Positions 34,050 through 42,935 of a stretch of DNA of 45,354 bases are shown in pieces. Source of the stretch: Alicyclobacillus kakegawensis NBRC 103104 (GTDB taxonomy: Bacteria; Bacillota; Bacilli; Alicyclobacillales; Alicyclobacillaceae). Location of the stretch: NCBI RefSeq assembly GCF_001552655.1, contig NZ_BCRP01000020.1:1-45354 (forward strand), in the 5' to 3' direction. How positions within the stretch are numbered: the first letter of the stretch is position 1; every line of letters begins with the position of its first letter. Under the pieces are notes generated by a model. The model was given only the letters and a program-made list of their open reading frames with translations. It was not told the DNA's origin and did no database searches. The translations under genes and the position numbers were made by a program.

Positions 34050-35374
34050 CCTAGGTTTCCTCCCTCGCGGTGCGAAGCGTGCAGGTCTGGCAATCGCTGC
34101 GTCAGCCATTGCAACAAGGGTCGTCGTTGGTTCTCAATCTCACCCTGCAAAACGGCCTCCGCCAACATGCGAAGCGCAGATCCCACCTGCTCCCCACGCA
34201 AACCAAGAGCGGCCACATCGTGCCCGTTCACAGCCAACTCCGACAGCCGGTGCAGGGGCTGGGTGCGCAGCCGGTCCCTGAACATGGCTAGCCGGTTTCC
34301 GGCGACCGGCGACAGCGCGTCGCACACAAAGCACACCCAACCGACCAGGGCGGCCGGACGTCCAAACAAGGCTTCACGCCAGGCCCTATCGGACCAATCG
34401 ACCGGATCCTCTGCGGCCAGGGACATCATGTCCTGGACGTCTCGTCCCACTTGCTTGGGCCAAGCGAAGCGGCGGACGGCCTCGACCGTCTCGTCGGCGG
34501 ACGCCCCCGTCAGGCGGCTCAGCCAGAACATCCATGCGCTGACCGCCGCCCACTGGTGTTGCCAGCCCAAGTCCAAGAGAACAGTTTGCCAGCGTTGGCC
34601 AAAGCGCGCTTTTGCAGCCTCGGTCGTTCCGACGGCGGCGGTCTGTTCCCGCATTGCACGCTGCCACTTTGGCCACGGATGCGGGTACACGGTCAGCCAC
34701 GGGCCGGCACTGCACAGGGGCCAGGCCAGCCACCACTGGGTTTGCACCATCCGGCGCATTTCTTGTCCCAAGCGTTCGCTGGAAACGCTTCGCAGCCGTC
34801 GCGCCTCTTGGTGCATCGCGTCCAATGTTTGTGGCTCAATCGTAAAACCGAGCTGGCTGACGAAACGCAGGGCTCGGACAATGCGCAGGCCATCTTCGGC
34901 GAAGCGATGGCGGGCATCCCCCACCGCTCGCAGGCACTTTTGCGCCAGGTCGGACAAGCCGCCGAACGGATCGATGATGCGGCCGGAGACGTCAGCCGCC
35001 ATGGCATTGACGGTAAAATCGCGGCGAGCCAGGTCCTGGGCGAGGTCGTCTGTGAACGTCACCCTGTCCGGACGGCGGCCGTCGCTGTACGCCGATTCCG
35101 TGCGAAAGGTGGTCACTTCCACCGGGCGCTTGCCTGTCCACACCGTGACGGTCCCGTGCCGCAGGCCGGTCGCAAAGGTGCGTGGAAACCACTGCTGGAT
35201 ACGATCCGGACGTGCATCGGTGGCGATGTCGTAATCGTGGACCGGTTGCCCGCGCAATCCATCGCGTACGCACCCGCCGACCAGATAGGCCTGGCTCCCG
35301 TGTCGCAGCAACGTCCGCATGACACCGGCCACGTCGTCGGGGAGTTCCGGCAAGCGGGGACATGGGGGGGTCAT
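34046..35374 (-). CDS. cca: tRNA nucleotidyltransferase (CCA-adding)
   Basis: The 442-residue protein adds or repairs the 3' CCA end of tRNAs. Motifs include YLVGGCVRDGLRGQ and DYDIATDA (two metal-binding Asp), RRDFTVNAMA, and EDGLRIVRALRFVSQLGF. Length is a little longer than the B. subtilis protein (397 residues). The C-terminal half is Trp-rich and diverged. The ATG at 35374 overlaps the bshA stop codon by four bases (ATGA) and is preferred to a TTG at 35392. Confidence 0.93.
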   Translation of the reverse strand: MTPPCPRLPELPDDVAGVMRTLLRHGSQAYLVGGCVRDGLRGQPVHDYDIATDARPDRIQQWFPRTFATGLRHGTVTVWTGKRPVEVTTFRTESAYSDGRRPDRVTFTDDLAQDLARRDFTVNAMAADVSGRIIDPFGGLSDLAQKCLRAVGDARHRFAEDGLRIVRALRFVSQLGFTIEPQTLDAMHQEARRLRSVSSERLGQEMRRMVQTQWWLAWPLCSAGPWLTVYPHPWPKWQRAMREQTAAVGTTEAAKARFGQRWQTVLLDLGWQHQWAAVSAWMFWLSRLTGASADETVEAVRRFAWPKQVGRDVQDMMSLAAEDPVDWSDRAWREALFGRPAALVGWVCFVCDALSPVAGNRLAMFRDRLRTQPLHRLSELAVNGHDVAALGLRGEQVGSALRMLAEAVLQGEIENQRRPLLQWLTQRLPDLHASHREGGNLG

Positions 35375-36501
35375 GTGGCTTTCCCCTGACAAAGAGCCTG
35401 CTCGTACAGTCGCTCGTATTCGGCCACCTTGTCCTCCAGACAGAACCGTTGTATGGCCCGCGCTCGCCCCGCCTCCCCCATGCGCCGGTGCAGGGCTTCG
35501 TCCGTCAACAATCGCATCGCAAGTTCAGCCAACCGCGAAATGTCCCCGACTGGCGCCAGCAAGCCAGTCTCGCCGTCCGCCACCACCTCGGGGATGCCAC
35601 CGGCGGTGGTGCCAACCACGGGCAGTCCGCTCGCCATGGCTTCGAGCGCGACCAAACCAAAGCTCTCCTTTTCGGATACAAGCAGAAACAGGTCTGAGGC
35701 CCGATAGAGCTCCGCGACTTCGTCCTGTTTGCCCAGGAAGTGGACCCTCCCTTCCAATCCCAATCCGGACACCAGCTCCCGCGCTGCGCTCAATTCCGGG
35801 CCTTCTCCTACCAACAACAACCGACTCGGGATGCGCTGGTTGACCAGGTGAAACACCTGAATCAGGTCCAGCACCCGTTTGACCTTGCGGAAATTCGAAA
35901 TGTGCAACAAAATCCGCTCTCCGGGCCGTGCAAAGCATTCACGCAGGTCCGTCGCAGCCGGATGGAACACGTTCGGATCGATAAAGTTGTGCACACACTG
36001 AATCGGCGTGTCGATGTGAAACAACTCATGCGTCTGGCGGGCCAAGCTGTGGCTGACGGCGGTCACGACGTCGCTTTTGGTCAGTCCCAGCTGAATCACG
36101 CGGTAGAGGCTCTTGTCCTGCGCGAGCACGGTGACGTCGGTGCCGTGCAGGGTTGTCACCACGCGCACCGGGTGGCCAGGCAGCATCTCCCGCGCGAGAA
36201 AGGCCGAAACGGCGAACGGGAGCGCGTAATGGACGTGCAGGATCTCCAAATTGTACTGCAAGATCACATCGGCCATCAGCGCCGCCAGAGTGAAATCGTG
36301 GGGCGGCGTACGCAGGACCGGATAGGTCATGGTATCGGCTTCGTGCAGGTAAATGTTTTGATGAAACTCACCTAGACGAAAGGGCACGTCTGTGACGATG
36401 AAATGGACCTGATGGCCGCGACGGGCAAGGGCTTTGCCGAGTTCGGTCGCCACAGCGCCAGACCCTCCGATGGTCGGGTAACAACTGATGCCAATCCGCA
36501 T
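35371..36501 (-). CDS. bshA: bacillithiol synthesis glycosyltransferase BshA
   Basis: The 376-residue protein is a GT4-family glycosyltransferase that joins N-acetylglucosamine and malate, the first step in bacillithiol. The start MRIGISCYPTIGGSGAVATELG is characteristic of BshA. LHGTDVTVLAQD, SNFRKVKRV and the EKESFGLVALEAMASG motif fit the fold. It sits between mgsA and cca as in B. subtilis, but the usual bshB1 deacetylase gene before it is missing. AAGGAG lies nine bases upstream of the start. Confidence 0.93.
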   Translation of the reverse strand: MRIGISCYPTIGGSGAVATELGKALARRGHQVHFIVTDVPFRLGEFHQNIYLHEADTMTYPVLRTPPHDFTLAALMADVILQYNLEILHVHYALPFAVSAFLAREMLPGHPVRVVTTLHGTDVTVLAQDKSLYRVIQLGLTKSDVVTAVSHSLARQTHELFHIDTPIQCVHNFIDPNVFHPAATDLRECFARPGERILLHISNFRKVKRVLDLIQVFHLVNQRIPSRLLLVGEGPELSAARELVSGLGLEGRVHFLGKQDEVAELYRASDLFLLVSEKESFGLVALEAMASGLPVVGTTAGGIPEVVADGETGLLAPVGDISRLAELAMRLLTDEALHRRMGEAGRARAIQRFCLEDKVAEYERLYEQALCQGKAT

Positions 36502-36503
36502 CG

Positions 36504-36911
36504 TTACGACTCCTTCGGGTGCACCGCCTTGCGCCAGTTCAGGTCACCGCGTTCAAGCGCTCGCATCAACGCTTCTGCTGTCGCCAGATTGGTGGCCACC
36601 GGAATGTCGTGGACGTCGCACAAGCGCAGGAGAGCTGTGATGTCTGGTTCATGCGGCTGGGCGGTGAGCGGATCGCGCAGGAAGATGACCAGGTCCATCG
36701 CATCCTCCGCTATCTTCGCGCCTATCTGTTGGTCTCCGCCGTATGGACCGGAGAGGACGCGCTGGATATGCAGACCCGTTGCGTCCATGATGCGCCGCCC
36801 TGTCGTCCCCGTGGCGAATAGGGTGTGCTGGGCAAAGATGTGCTGGTAAGCGACGGCGAAATTGACCAGTTGTTCCTTTTTCGCGTCATGCGCAATGAGT
36901 GCGATGTTCAT
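36504..36911 (-). CDS. mgsA: methylglyoxal synthase
   Basis: The 135-residue protein converts dihydroxyacetone phosphate to methylglyoxal. [28 protein letters not shown] and [14 protein letters not shown] contain the phosphate-binding and catalytic residues. ATG 36911 follows AGGAG and gives the family length; the frame extends upstream to 36992 but is not expected to be translated there. Stop and the bshA start are two bases apart. It follows dapB as in Bacillus. Confidence 0.95.
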   Translation of the reverse strand: MNIALIAHDAKKEQLVNFAVAYQHIFAQHTLFATGTTGRRIMDATGLHIQRVLSGPYGGDQQIGAKIAEDAMDLVIFLRDPLTAQPHEPDITALLRLCDVHDIPVATNLATAEALMRALERGDLNWRKAVHPKES

Positions 36912-36931
36912 TTTGTTCCACTCCTGTCCGG

Positions 36932-37645
36932 TTACCAGAGAATGTGTTCCAAACCATGGACCATGCCGCGAATACGGCCGACCTTTGCGCACGCGACCAA
37001 GATGCCCGGCATGAAGCTTTGCCGTGACAGCGAGTCGTGCCGAATGGTCAATGTCTCGCCGGCGCCGCCGAACAACACCTCCTGATGCGCCACCAAGCCC
37101 GGCAGGCGAACGCTGTGGATGGGCACGTCCCTCCCCAGTTCCTCTTGCATCTGTTCGGCGGTTCTGCGCGCGGTGCCGGACGGGGCGTCCTTCTTCCCAT
37201 CGTGATGCAATTCAATGATCTCTGCGGCTGGCAGGAAGCGAGCGGCCTCGCGGGCAAACCGCATCATCAACAAGGCCCCGATGGCGAAATTAGGGGCTGC
37301 GATCCCGCCGATTCCCCGCTCCAAACAGGCCTCGTGCCACCGCTTGACATCCGCTTCCCCGTAGCCGGTGGCCCCAACCACCGGTCGAACACCGTTGGCA
37401 ATAGCGAAATCAATGTTCTCGACCACGCTTGTGGAATCGGTCAGGTCCAACCATACATCCGGTCGGGTTTCTGCTAACAATTCCGACTTGTCCTGGAACA
37501 CGGGCCAATCTTGGCGGGCTTGTCCACGGCTGCGCACAAGCCCACCCACAACGGAGAAACGCTCGTCGGCACTCAGCGCCTGCGCTGCCTCGCGCCCCAT
37601 TTTGCCGTAAATACCTGCAATCGCGACTCGAATTGGACCTGGCAT
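36932..37645 (-). CDS. dapB: 4-hydroxy-tetrahydrodipicolinate reductase
   Basis: The 237-residue protein reduces dihydrodipicolinate in lysine and diaminopimelate synthesis. The nucleotide-binding loop is [11 protein letters not shown]; the substrate and catalytic motif is [15 protein letters not shown]. It is somewhat shorter than typical (about 265 residues), mainly in the middle of the NAD domain, as in some Bacillota. AGGAGG lies six bases before ATG 37645. Position in the mazG-dapB-mgsA order is conserved. Confidence 0.94.
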   Translation of the reverse strand: MPGPIRVAIAGIYGKMGREAAQALSADERFSVVGGLVRSRGQARQDWPVFQDKSELLAETRPDVWLDLTDSTSVVENIDFAIANGVRPVVGATGYGEADVKRWHEACLERGIGGIAAPNFAIGALLMMRFAREAARFLPAAEIIELHHDGKKDAPSGTARRTAEQMQEELGRDVPIHSVRLPGLVAHQEVLFGGAGETLTIRHDSLSRQSFMPGILVACAKVGRIRGMVHGLEHILW

Positions 37646-37771
37646 TTATATCCTCCTGCTTCTCTCAGCGCTGTCTCTGCAACAACCGGACGAGCATGCT
37701 AGCTGTTTGGATGTAACGCAACCTCCCACGCAGGTTCACCCGTCGGCACGGGGCCGGACTGCCGGCGCAGG

Positions 37772-38086
37772 TTAGATGCGGGTCCAGCGGTCGTGGTCCC
37801 GTGTCTCAAACTTATGCATCACGGACTGGAAGGCTTCGTCGAGATCAATCCCCAAGCGATTGGCCAGGCAGCCAATGACAAACAGCATGTCGGCCAGCTC
37901 CAGGGCGATGCTGCCCTCTGGCTCGTCTGGCTTTTTCGGTTTTTCTCCGTATGCGTGGTTGACCTCGCGCGCAAGTTCTCCCAGCTCTTCGGAAAGCCGC
38001 ACGACCAAAGTCATCGGGGAAAAGTAGCCTTCGCGAAATTGGCTGATATAGGCATCGATGCGTTTTTGCATCTCGTTGAGTGTCAC
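37772..38086 (-). CDS. MazG-like nucleotide pyrophosphohydrolase
   Basis: The 104-residue protein belongs to the all-alpha NTP pyrophosphohydrolase superfamily: RLSEELGELAREVNHAYG and ELADMLFVIGCLANRLGIDLDEAF contain the ExxE and ExxD metal-binding motifs. It corresponds to YpjD of B. subtilis, which precedes dapB. It probably hydrolyses abnormal nucleotides. The start is GTG 38086. On the minus strand a TATAAT at about 38127-38122 is its likely -10. The 37646-37771 gap to dapB has only the dapB ribosome site. Confidence 0.9.
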   Translation of the reverse strand: MTLNEMQKRIDAYISQFREGYFSPMTLVVRLSEELGELAREVNHAYGEKPKKPDEPEGSIALELADMLFVIGCLANRLGIDLDEAFQSVMHKFETRDHDRWTRI

Positions 38087-38121
38087 GTCCGTCCCCCGTT
38101 TCTGACCTGCCTTTGTCTGCT

Positions 38122-38127
38122 ATTATA
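38122..38127 (-). promoter_or_regulatory. -10 element before the MazG-like gene
   Basis: TATAAT on the minus strand (38127-38122) lies about 35 bases before the MazG-like start codon. No good -35 is seen at 17 bases. It is the likely promoter of the mazG-dapB-mgsA-bshA-cca-birA run. Confidence 0.5.
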
Positions 38128-38209
38128 GCGAACTGCGGCCGCAAAACATAAACCTTGGGCTTGGACATATGTTTTAGTGAATGTCTTGGACCTGTGGCCG
38201 GGTGCCGCG

Positions 38210-39484
38210 ATGAAGGAGATGAAGCGGTTGAAGCGATGGTGGAAAAGCGGCCAGCTCTCGACTCTATTGCTTGGGACAGCTGTCGTCGTGTTCACGATAG
38301 CTTTGGTGATCTATCCCAAGCAGAGCGTGGAGGCGGGATTAGTTGGGCTCAAGCTGTTCTGGGATGTCGTGTTCCCGTCTTTGCTGCCATTTTTCATCCT
38401 GTCGGAACTGATGCTGGGCCTAGGGATTGTACGCGGCTTTGGCGTCCTGCTGGAGCCCTTGATGCGTCCCCTGTTCAGCGTGCCCGGTGTGGGCGCCTTC
38501 GCCCTCTCCATGGGGCTGGCGGCCGGCTATCCGATGGATGCCGTGGTCACGGCGCGCTTTCGTGAAACGGGGATGTGCACACAAGTAGAAGGAGAGCGGT
38601 TGTTGGCCTTCACCAATACGGCAGACCCATTGTTCATGTTTGGAGCCGTGGCCGTGGGGATGTTCAAGAGTCCAGAACTGGGAGCCCTGCTTGCCGTTGC
38701 ACACTACGTTTCATCCTTCCTGGTGGGCGTAGCCTTTAAGTTTTGGGGGCGCGGCAGCGACGTCACTCGCTCGCAGCCGGTTCGGGAACGCGGGAATATC
38801 CTGCGCCGCGCCTATCGGGAGATGCTGAAAGCTCGGGAGGAAGATGGCCGTGGGTTCGGCAAATTGCTCGGCGCGGCTGTCACGGAGTCGGTGCAGACGC
38901 TGTTGATGATCTGCGGCTTCATCGTGTTTTTTGCCGTGCTTATCGAGATCCTGAATTTGTCCGGCTTGATGCGTGTCATCGGTTCGCCAGTGGCCTTTTT
39001 GTATCAACTGTCGGGCGTTCATCCTAGTCTTATGAGCCCTACAATGGCCGGTCTCTTGGAGATTGACATCGGCACAGCCCAGGCTGCGGCCTCCAGTGCA
39101 CCTATGCTGCAGAAAGTTGCCCTGGTCAGCGGCATTATTGCCTGGAGCGGTTTGGCGGTTCACGCTCAGGTCGCCAGCGTCCTGACCCAGACGGATATCC
39201 GCATGACGCCCTACTTCGTGGCCCGGTTTCTGCATGCCGTCTTGGCCGCAGGGTTGACCGTCTTGTTTTGGCTGCTGGGTGTGGGCAGACCGGTAGCGCA
39301 CGCGCTAGCCGATAAGGTGCCCGTGTTTGCCGCTGCCGCAAGCGGGGCAAGCGGAGCGCCATGGGCAGTGACGATGTGGCGCGGGGTCACGGCTTGGGCT
39401 TGGCTGATTGCCGGTCTGCTTGCGCTGTCGCTGGTGTGGACCCTGATGCAGAGACTGCGCCTGCTGGTAAGACGCGCGCGTTGA
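38210..39484 (+). CDS. ylbJ: YlbJ-like sporulation integral membrane protein
   Basis: The protein of about 424 residues has around eight to ten membrane spans with two nucleoside-recognition/gate-like regions (FWDVVFPSLLPFFILSELMLGLGI and a second, similar set around LLMICGFIVFFAVLIEIL and SPTMAGLLEIDIGT). This is the YlbJ family, made in the mother cell during sporulation of Bacillus. The start is uncertain: ATG 38210, ATG 38219, TTG 38228 (AAGGAG nine bases before it) and GTG 38177 are all in frame. A loose sigma-E-like pair may lie upstream of 38177. It is divergent from the MazG-like gene. Confidence 0.85.
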   Translation: MKEMKRLKRWWKSGQLSTLLLGTAVVVFTIALVIYPKQSVEAGLVGLKLFWDVVFPSLLPFFILSELMLGLGIVRGFGVLLEPLMRPLFSVPGVGAFALSMGLAAGYPMDAVVTARFRETGMCTQVEGERLLAFTNTADPLFMFGAVAVGMFKSPELGALLAVAHYVSSFLVGVAFKFWGRGSDVTRSQPVRERGNILRRAYREMLKAREEDGRGFGKLLGAAVTESVQTLLMICGFIVFFAVLIEILNLSGLMRVIGSPVAFLYQLSGVHPSLMSPTMAGLLEIDIGTAQAAASSAPMLQKVALVSGIIAWSGLAVHAQVASVLTQTDIRMTPYFVARFLHAVLAAGLTVLFWLLGVGRPVAHALADKVPVFAAAASGASGAPWAVTMWRGVTAWAWLIAGLLALSLVWTLMQRLRLLVRRAR

Positions 39485-39499
39485 GCGCCTGGGCACGGC

Positions 39500-39840
39500 G
39501 TATCTGTGCTCGCCCTGAGGTTATGTCGCCCAACGCGCCGAATCGAGTCAGCGCCTGTACCTCGCTTCGGGAGCGCGGCCATAGACACGCCAAAACACGG
39601 CCCGCGCCCGCTCAGGCAAGACACTGTAGGCTAAGGCCGCGGCAAGGTCACTCGGCGGATGGCCCAGGTGGACATCTCCCGAGTCGATCACGGCAGACAA
39701 TGTCCCCTCGTTTTCTCCTAAAAAAAGAAGTTGCAGAAACATCGCCATGTCTCCCTGATTCGCCACGTTTAGACCGGCTGTGTCTGAATGCTGGATGCCC
39801 CCACTTCGTTCGGCAGGTCGTTCGGGCATGACCCTCTAGC
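39500..39840 (-). pseudogene. remnant of an aminoglycoside phosphotransferase-type kinase
   Basis: On the minus strand a frame of 93 codons contains QGDMAMFLQLLFLGENEGTL, VIDSGDVHLGHPPSDLAAALAYS and VFWRVYGRAPEARYRR. This aligns with the second half of choline/aminoglycoside kinases, in which HGDL-x-x-x-x-LL, VIDWGDVHLGDPAVDLA and FFRAYG occur in this order. The catalytic-loop His is replaced by Gln and the Trp after IDW by Ser. The N-terminal lobe is missing and the end is cut short by a stop, so this is a dead fragment. The rest of the 39485-39936 gap shows only the hairpin at 39879-39918. Confidence 0.65.
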
Positions 39841-39878
39841 TCCATGCCGCCGGTTTTTCAACGCGAAGAAGGGGCAAG

Positions 39879-39918
39879 CGGCGAAATGCCCACAACCACA
39901 TCTGTAGGCATTTCGCCG
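39879..39918 (-). terminator. 12-bp perfect inverted repeat downstream of uppP
   Basis: CGGCGAAATGCC (39879-39890) and GGCATTTCGCCG (39907-39918) are exact complements with a 16-base loop, lying about 20 bases past the uppP stop. The leftward strand continues with CTTGCCCCTTCTTCG, somewhat T-rich. A transcription terminator for uppP is the likely role. Confidence 0.6.
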
Positions 39919-39936
39919 GCTAGCTGGGTGCGCGGA

Positions 39937-40740
39937 TCAAAACAGCGGCGGGAACCACCTATGAAACGTCACTTGGTCGAGAAGAATCCAGGCGGCCAGC
40001 GCCCATACATACACGGCGAACACGCGCATGCGGGCCTTCCGCAACAACCACAAGGTGGCGCGTACGCCCACGTATCCACTCGCTGCGGCCGCTGCCGTAC
40101 CCAATCCGAGGTTGGACCATTCAACGCGCGCGAGAACCGACGGGGTTTCCATCAGCTCTTCCAGCTGAACTGCCGTCGCTCCCAGAATGGCAGGTATGGA
40201 GAGCAGAAAGGAGAAGCGTCCGGCCGCCTGCCGGTCCATTCCTCGCCACAACCCGCCGGCTATGGTCAGACCGGAGCGGGATAATGCGGGCAGGATGGCG
40301 GCTGCCTGGAAGACCCCAATGCACAGGGCGTCCCAAACCTGCATGTCTTCCTCCAGCTTGCCGAACGTGGGGGCACTGTCCATCCACCAGAGGATGACAC
40401 CGGTAATGACAAATTCCAGCCCCACCGTCCCACCGTGGGCAAACACGTTCTCAAACCAGTCTTCCAACAAGATGCCGGCTGCGGCTGTGGGAATCAGCGC
40501 CGCGTACAACATGCGCGCTGTCCACGACCAGGGATGTTGGACGAGCCATCGGATCTCTCGCCGGAAGGCCGCACACACTGCCACCAAGGTTCCCACGTGC
40601 ACGCACACCACAAACAACAGTTGCTCGTTTCCGATGTGCCAAATCCGTTGCAACAGAACCAGGTGTCCTGAGCTGCTGATCGGCAGGAACTCTGTAAGTC
40701 CCTGCACAACGCCCAAGACAACGGCTTGGAGATGGGTCAT
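39937..40740 (-). CDS. uppP: undecaprenyl-diphosphatase UppP/BacA
   Basis: The 267-residue integral membrane protein dephosphorylates undecaprenyl diphosphate to recycle the carrier lipid for cell-wall synthesis; extra copies confer bacitracin resistance. The two signature motifs are present: VVQGLTEFLPISSSGHL (Glu-rich motif 1) and LPALSRSGLTIAGGL (motif 2 with Ser and Arg). About eight spans are visible. AGGAGG lies six bases before ATG 40740. It is divergent from the YkvI-like gene, and no clear promoter was seen in the short gap. Confidence 0.95.
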   Translation of the reverse strand: MTHLQAVVLGVVQGLTEFLPISSSGHLVLLQRIWHIGNEQLLFVVCVHVGTLVAVCAAFRREIRWLVQHPWSWTARMLYAALIPTAAAGILLEDWFENVFAHGGTVGLEFVITGVILWWMDSAPTFGKLEEDMQVWDALCIGVFQAAAILPALSRSGLTIAGGLWRGMDRQAAGRFSFLLSIPAILGATAVQLEELMETPSVLARVEWSNLGLGTAAAAASGYVGVRATLWLLRKARMRVFAVYVWALAAWILLDQVTFHRWFPPLF

Positions 40741-40861
40741 GGCATCCCTCCTCGCTTCATCCTAAACGGGATCGCTTTATGTATATGGCTTGTCTCGGCA
40801 AACATGTCCACGGTCTGAACCCGCGGGCTCGGCCATATGGTGTAAGGGGGAGGGATGTCCC

Positions 40862-41950
40862 ATGACCGGTGCACAGCGCGTGCGCGCCTTCCAGGTCGCC
40901 TGCACCTACATCGGCACAGTGGTGGGGGCCGGCTTTGCCTCGGGGCGAGAGATCTACCAGTTTTACGGCCGGTTTGGATTCTGGGGGGTATTGGCCATCC
41001 TGGCTTCTGTGGCCTTTTTCAGTTGGATTGGGTATCGCATGATGGCCTTGGGGGCCTCCTTGCAGGCTCAATCTTTTCGCGATGTGGCCATCCACCTGTT
41101 CGGCCGTTGGCTGGGGGGCGCTGTGAATCTGATTCTTCTGTTGATGCTGTTCGGCGTGAGCGCCACCATGATGGCTGGAACCGGTGAATTGGCGCGGGAG
41201 AGCCTCGGCTTGCCGTTCGCAGTCGGCGTGTGGGTGACCTTGGCTGTCACTTTTCTCACCCTGTTGCGTGGTATGTCCGGCGTGATGCGCGCCAACAGCG
41301 TCATCGTACCCGTCTTGATTGCCGTCATCCTGACGACCGCAATCCGGTCCGCCTGCGTCCCAAACGGCATCCATCGCGCGCTGGAGGCCGGTTTTCTCCT
41401 TTCGACGCCCAAGCCCCTCACGGCGGGCATGTACGCCGTGTTGTACGTGGCCTTCAATACCGGACTGGCCGCCGGCGTTCTGATACCGCTTGGCAGCAAG
41501 GTGCAGGAGCGTCGCGTGCTGCAGGCGGGCGCGCGGTCTGGTGCGGCGGCGCTCGGTTTCATGCTGGTTGCCGTGACGTTTATGCTCTTGGCCCATCACC
41601 CGCAGGCGGTCCGTTATGCGGTTCCCATGGGGTTCATCGCATCGCAGTACGGCGGCTTATTGCAATGGCTGTTCAGCTTCATTTTGTGGGGCGAGATTTA
41701 TTCCACGTTGGTGGGCAACGTGTACGCCATCGGCAGCCAGATACCCATCCCCCGACGATGGACCCGCTCCGATTGGGTTCAGGACCTCTACCACCTGGTC
41801 CTGTTGCTGTTGGCCGCGGCGTTAAGCAGCGTGGGTTTTACTCGCATGGTGGCGTTCGGTTACACGCTGTTTGGCTGGGTCAGCCTGCTTTTGCTGTTGG
41901 CGCTCATGTGGCCGCACCGATTTTGCCCCAATGACTGCCAAAATCTATAA
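40862..41950 (+). CDS. YkvI-like APC-superfamily membrane transporter
   Basis: The 362-residue protein has about ten membrane spans and an APC/LeuT-type first helix (GTVVGAGFASGREIYQFYGRFG), the GxGFASG pattern characteristic of YkvI-family proteins. Function in the family is uncharacterised; transport of an amino acid or related molecule is inferred from the fold. ATG 40862 follows GGGGAGGG by seven bases; an upstream frame to 40790 is not supported. It is followed after only about 10 bases by a tiny open frame and then the YitT gene, so an operon is likely. Confidence 0.82.
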   Translation: MTGAQRVRAFQVACTYIGTVVGAGFASGREIYQFYGRFGFWGVLAILASVAFFSWIGYRMMALGASLQAQSFRDVAIHLFGRWLGGAVNLILLLMLFGVSATMMAGTGELARESLGLPFAVGVWVTLAVTFLTLLRGMSGVMRANSVIVPVLIAVILTTAIRSACVPNGIHRALEAGFLLSTPKPLTAGMYAVLYVAFNTGLAAGVLIPLGSKVQERRVLQAGARSGAAALGFMLVAVTFMLLAHHPQAVRYAVPMGFIASQYGGLLQWLFSFILWGEIYSTLVGNVYAIGSQIPIPRRWTRSDWVQDLYHLVLLLLAAALSSVGFTRMVAFGYTLFGWVSLLLLLALMWPHRFCPNDCQNL

Positions 41951-41961
41951 TGGAGGTTAAA

Positions 41962-42009
41962 ATGGGGAATGATGCGTCTTCTGGACGACTTGTGTTCACT
42001 ATCGGTTAA
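41962..42009 (+). CDS. 15-codon upstream open reading frame before the YitT gene
   Basis: ATG at 41962, preceded by GGAGG five bases upstream, opens a 15-residue frame (MGNDASSGRLVFTIG) ending with TAA at 42009. AAAGGAG, the ribosome site of the next gene, begins beside the stop. The strong site makes translation plausible. It could be a leader peptide coupling translation to the YitT-family gene, or a remnant. Confidence 0.4.
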   Translation: MGNDASSGRLVFTIG

Positions 42010-42021
42010 AGGAGTTTTTGG

Positions 42022-42867
42022 ATGCGGCGGCAATACCTCGGGAAAGAAATATGGAAATGGCTTCAAATCCTGCTCGGCTCCTTGATGTACTCACTCGGAC
42101 TCAATGCGTTTTTGGTAGCCAATCATCTCGCTGAAGGCGGCTTTGTCGGCATCTCACTGCTCTTGTATTACAAGCTCCATTGGCCAGTCGGGCTCACCTT
42201 CTTCATCATCAATATCCCGCTTTTATTTCTGGGCGCCCGCGTCTTCGGCGCCGGATTCATCGTGAAGACGGCGGTCGGAGTCGGAGCTGTCTCATTGTTC
42301 ACCTCGCTGACCAGTGACCTCAAGGTCCCCACCCATGACCCATTATTGGCGGCCCTGTACGCCGGAGTCGTGACCGGCTTGGGCCTGGGATTGATTTTTC
42401 GATCCGGCGCAACCACGGGGGGCTCCGATATCATTGCCCGTTTGGTGCGCCACAGGTACGGGATCGCCATGGGCAAAGTCCTGTTTGCCATCGATTTGTG
42501 TGTCATCGGTTTGGTCGTCATTGAGGTGGGACGCGAAGTTGCGATGTATTCGCTGGTGGCTCTGTTTGTGGCCAGCCGAGTGATTGATTTCGTCATAGAA
42601 GGCGTGAAGACCGGCAAGGCGTTGACCATCATTTCGGACCACAACCTGGAAATCGCATCCGCGATTCATGAGCGATTGGAACGCGGAACTACCATCCTGA
42701 AGGCCACAGGGGGTTACACCGGACAGGATCGCTCCGTCGTTTACTGTGTGGTGCCAAGGGAAGAGGTTACCCGGGTTCAACAAATCGTGACGGAAACGGA
42801 TCCAAGGGCGTTTGTCGTCATTAATGATGTGCATGAGGTGCTGGGCGAAGGATTTACTTTTGACTAA
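42022..42867 (+). CDS. YitT-family membrane protein
   Basis: The 281-residue protein has a YitT membrane region (about five spans; LGSLMYSLGLNAFLVANHLAEGGFVGISLLL and GLGLGLIFRSGATTGGSDIIARL) and a C-terminal DUF2179 cytoplasmic domain (KALTIISDHNLEIASAIHERLERGTTILKATGGYTGQDRSVVYCVVPREEV). B. subtilis has a YitT paralogue, YpjC, between qcrC and mazG, and this gene is in the matching area but on the other strand. Function is unknown. Start ATG 42022 follows AAAGGAG. Confidence 0.88.
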   Translation: MRRQYLGKEIWKWLQILLGSLMYSLGLNAFLVANHLAEGGFVGISLLLYYKLHWPVGLTFFIINIPLLFLGARVFGAGFIVKTAVGVGAVSLFTSLTSDLKVPTHDPLLAALYAGVVTGLGLGLIFRSGATTGGSDIIARLVRHRYGIAMGKVLFAIDLCVIGLVVIEVGREVAMYSLVALFVASRVIDFVIEGVKTGKALTIISDHNLEIASAIHERLERGTTILKATGGYTGQDRSVVYCVVPREEVTRVQQIVTETDPRAFVVINDVHEVLGEGFTFD

Positions 42868-42935
42868 TCCGTACATGGGAAGGGGCACAGGGGCGCCGCA
42901 CGCCCCCATGAGGATCTGGCTGTCGGTGCGAACTC

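Noticed and set aside
33891-35234. 447-codon plus-strand open frame
   Set aside because: It is antisense to birA and cca; its Arg/Ser-rich composition is typical of a shadow frame.
38150-38176. sigma-E-type promoter for ylbJ
   Set aside because: An ACATAAAC and CATATGTT pair sits near the right spacing, but the match to sigma-E consensus is too loose to annotate.
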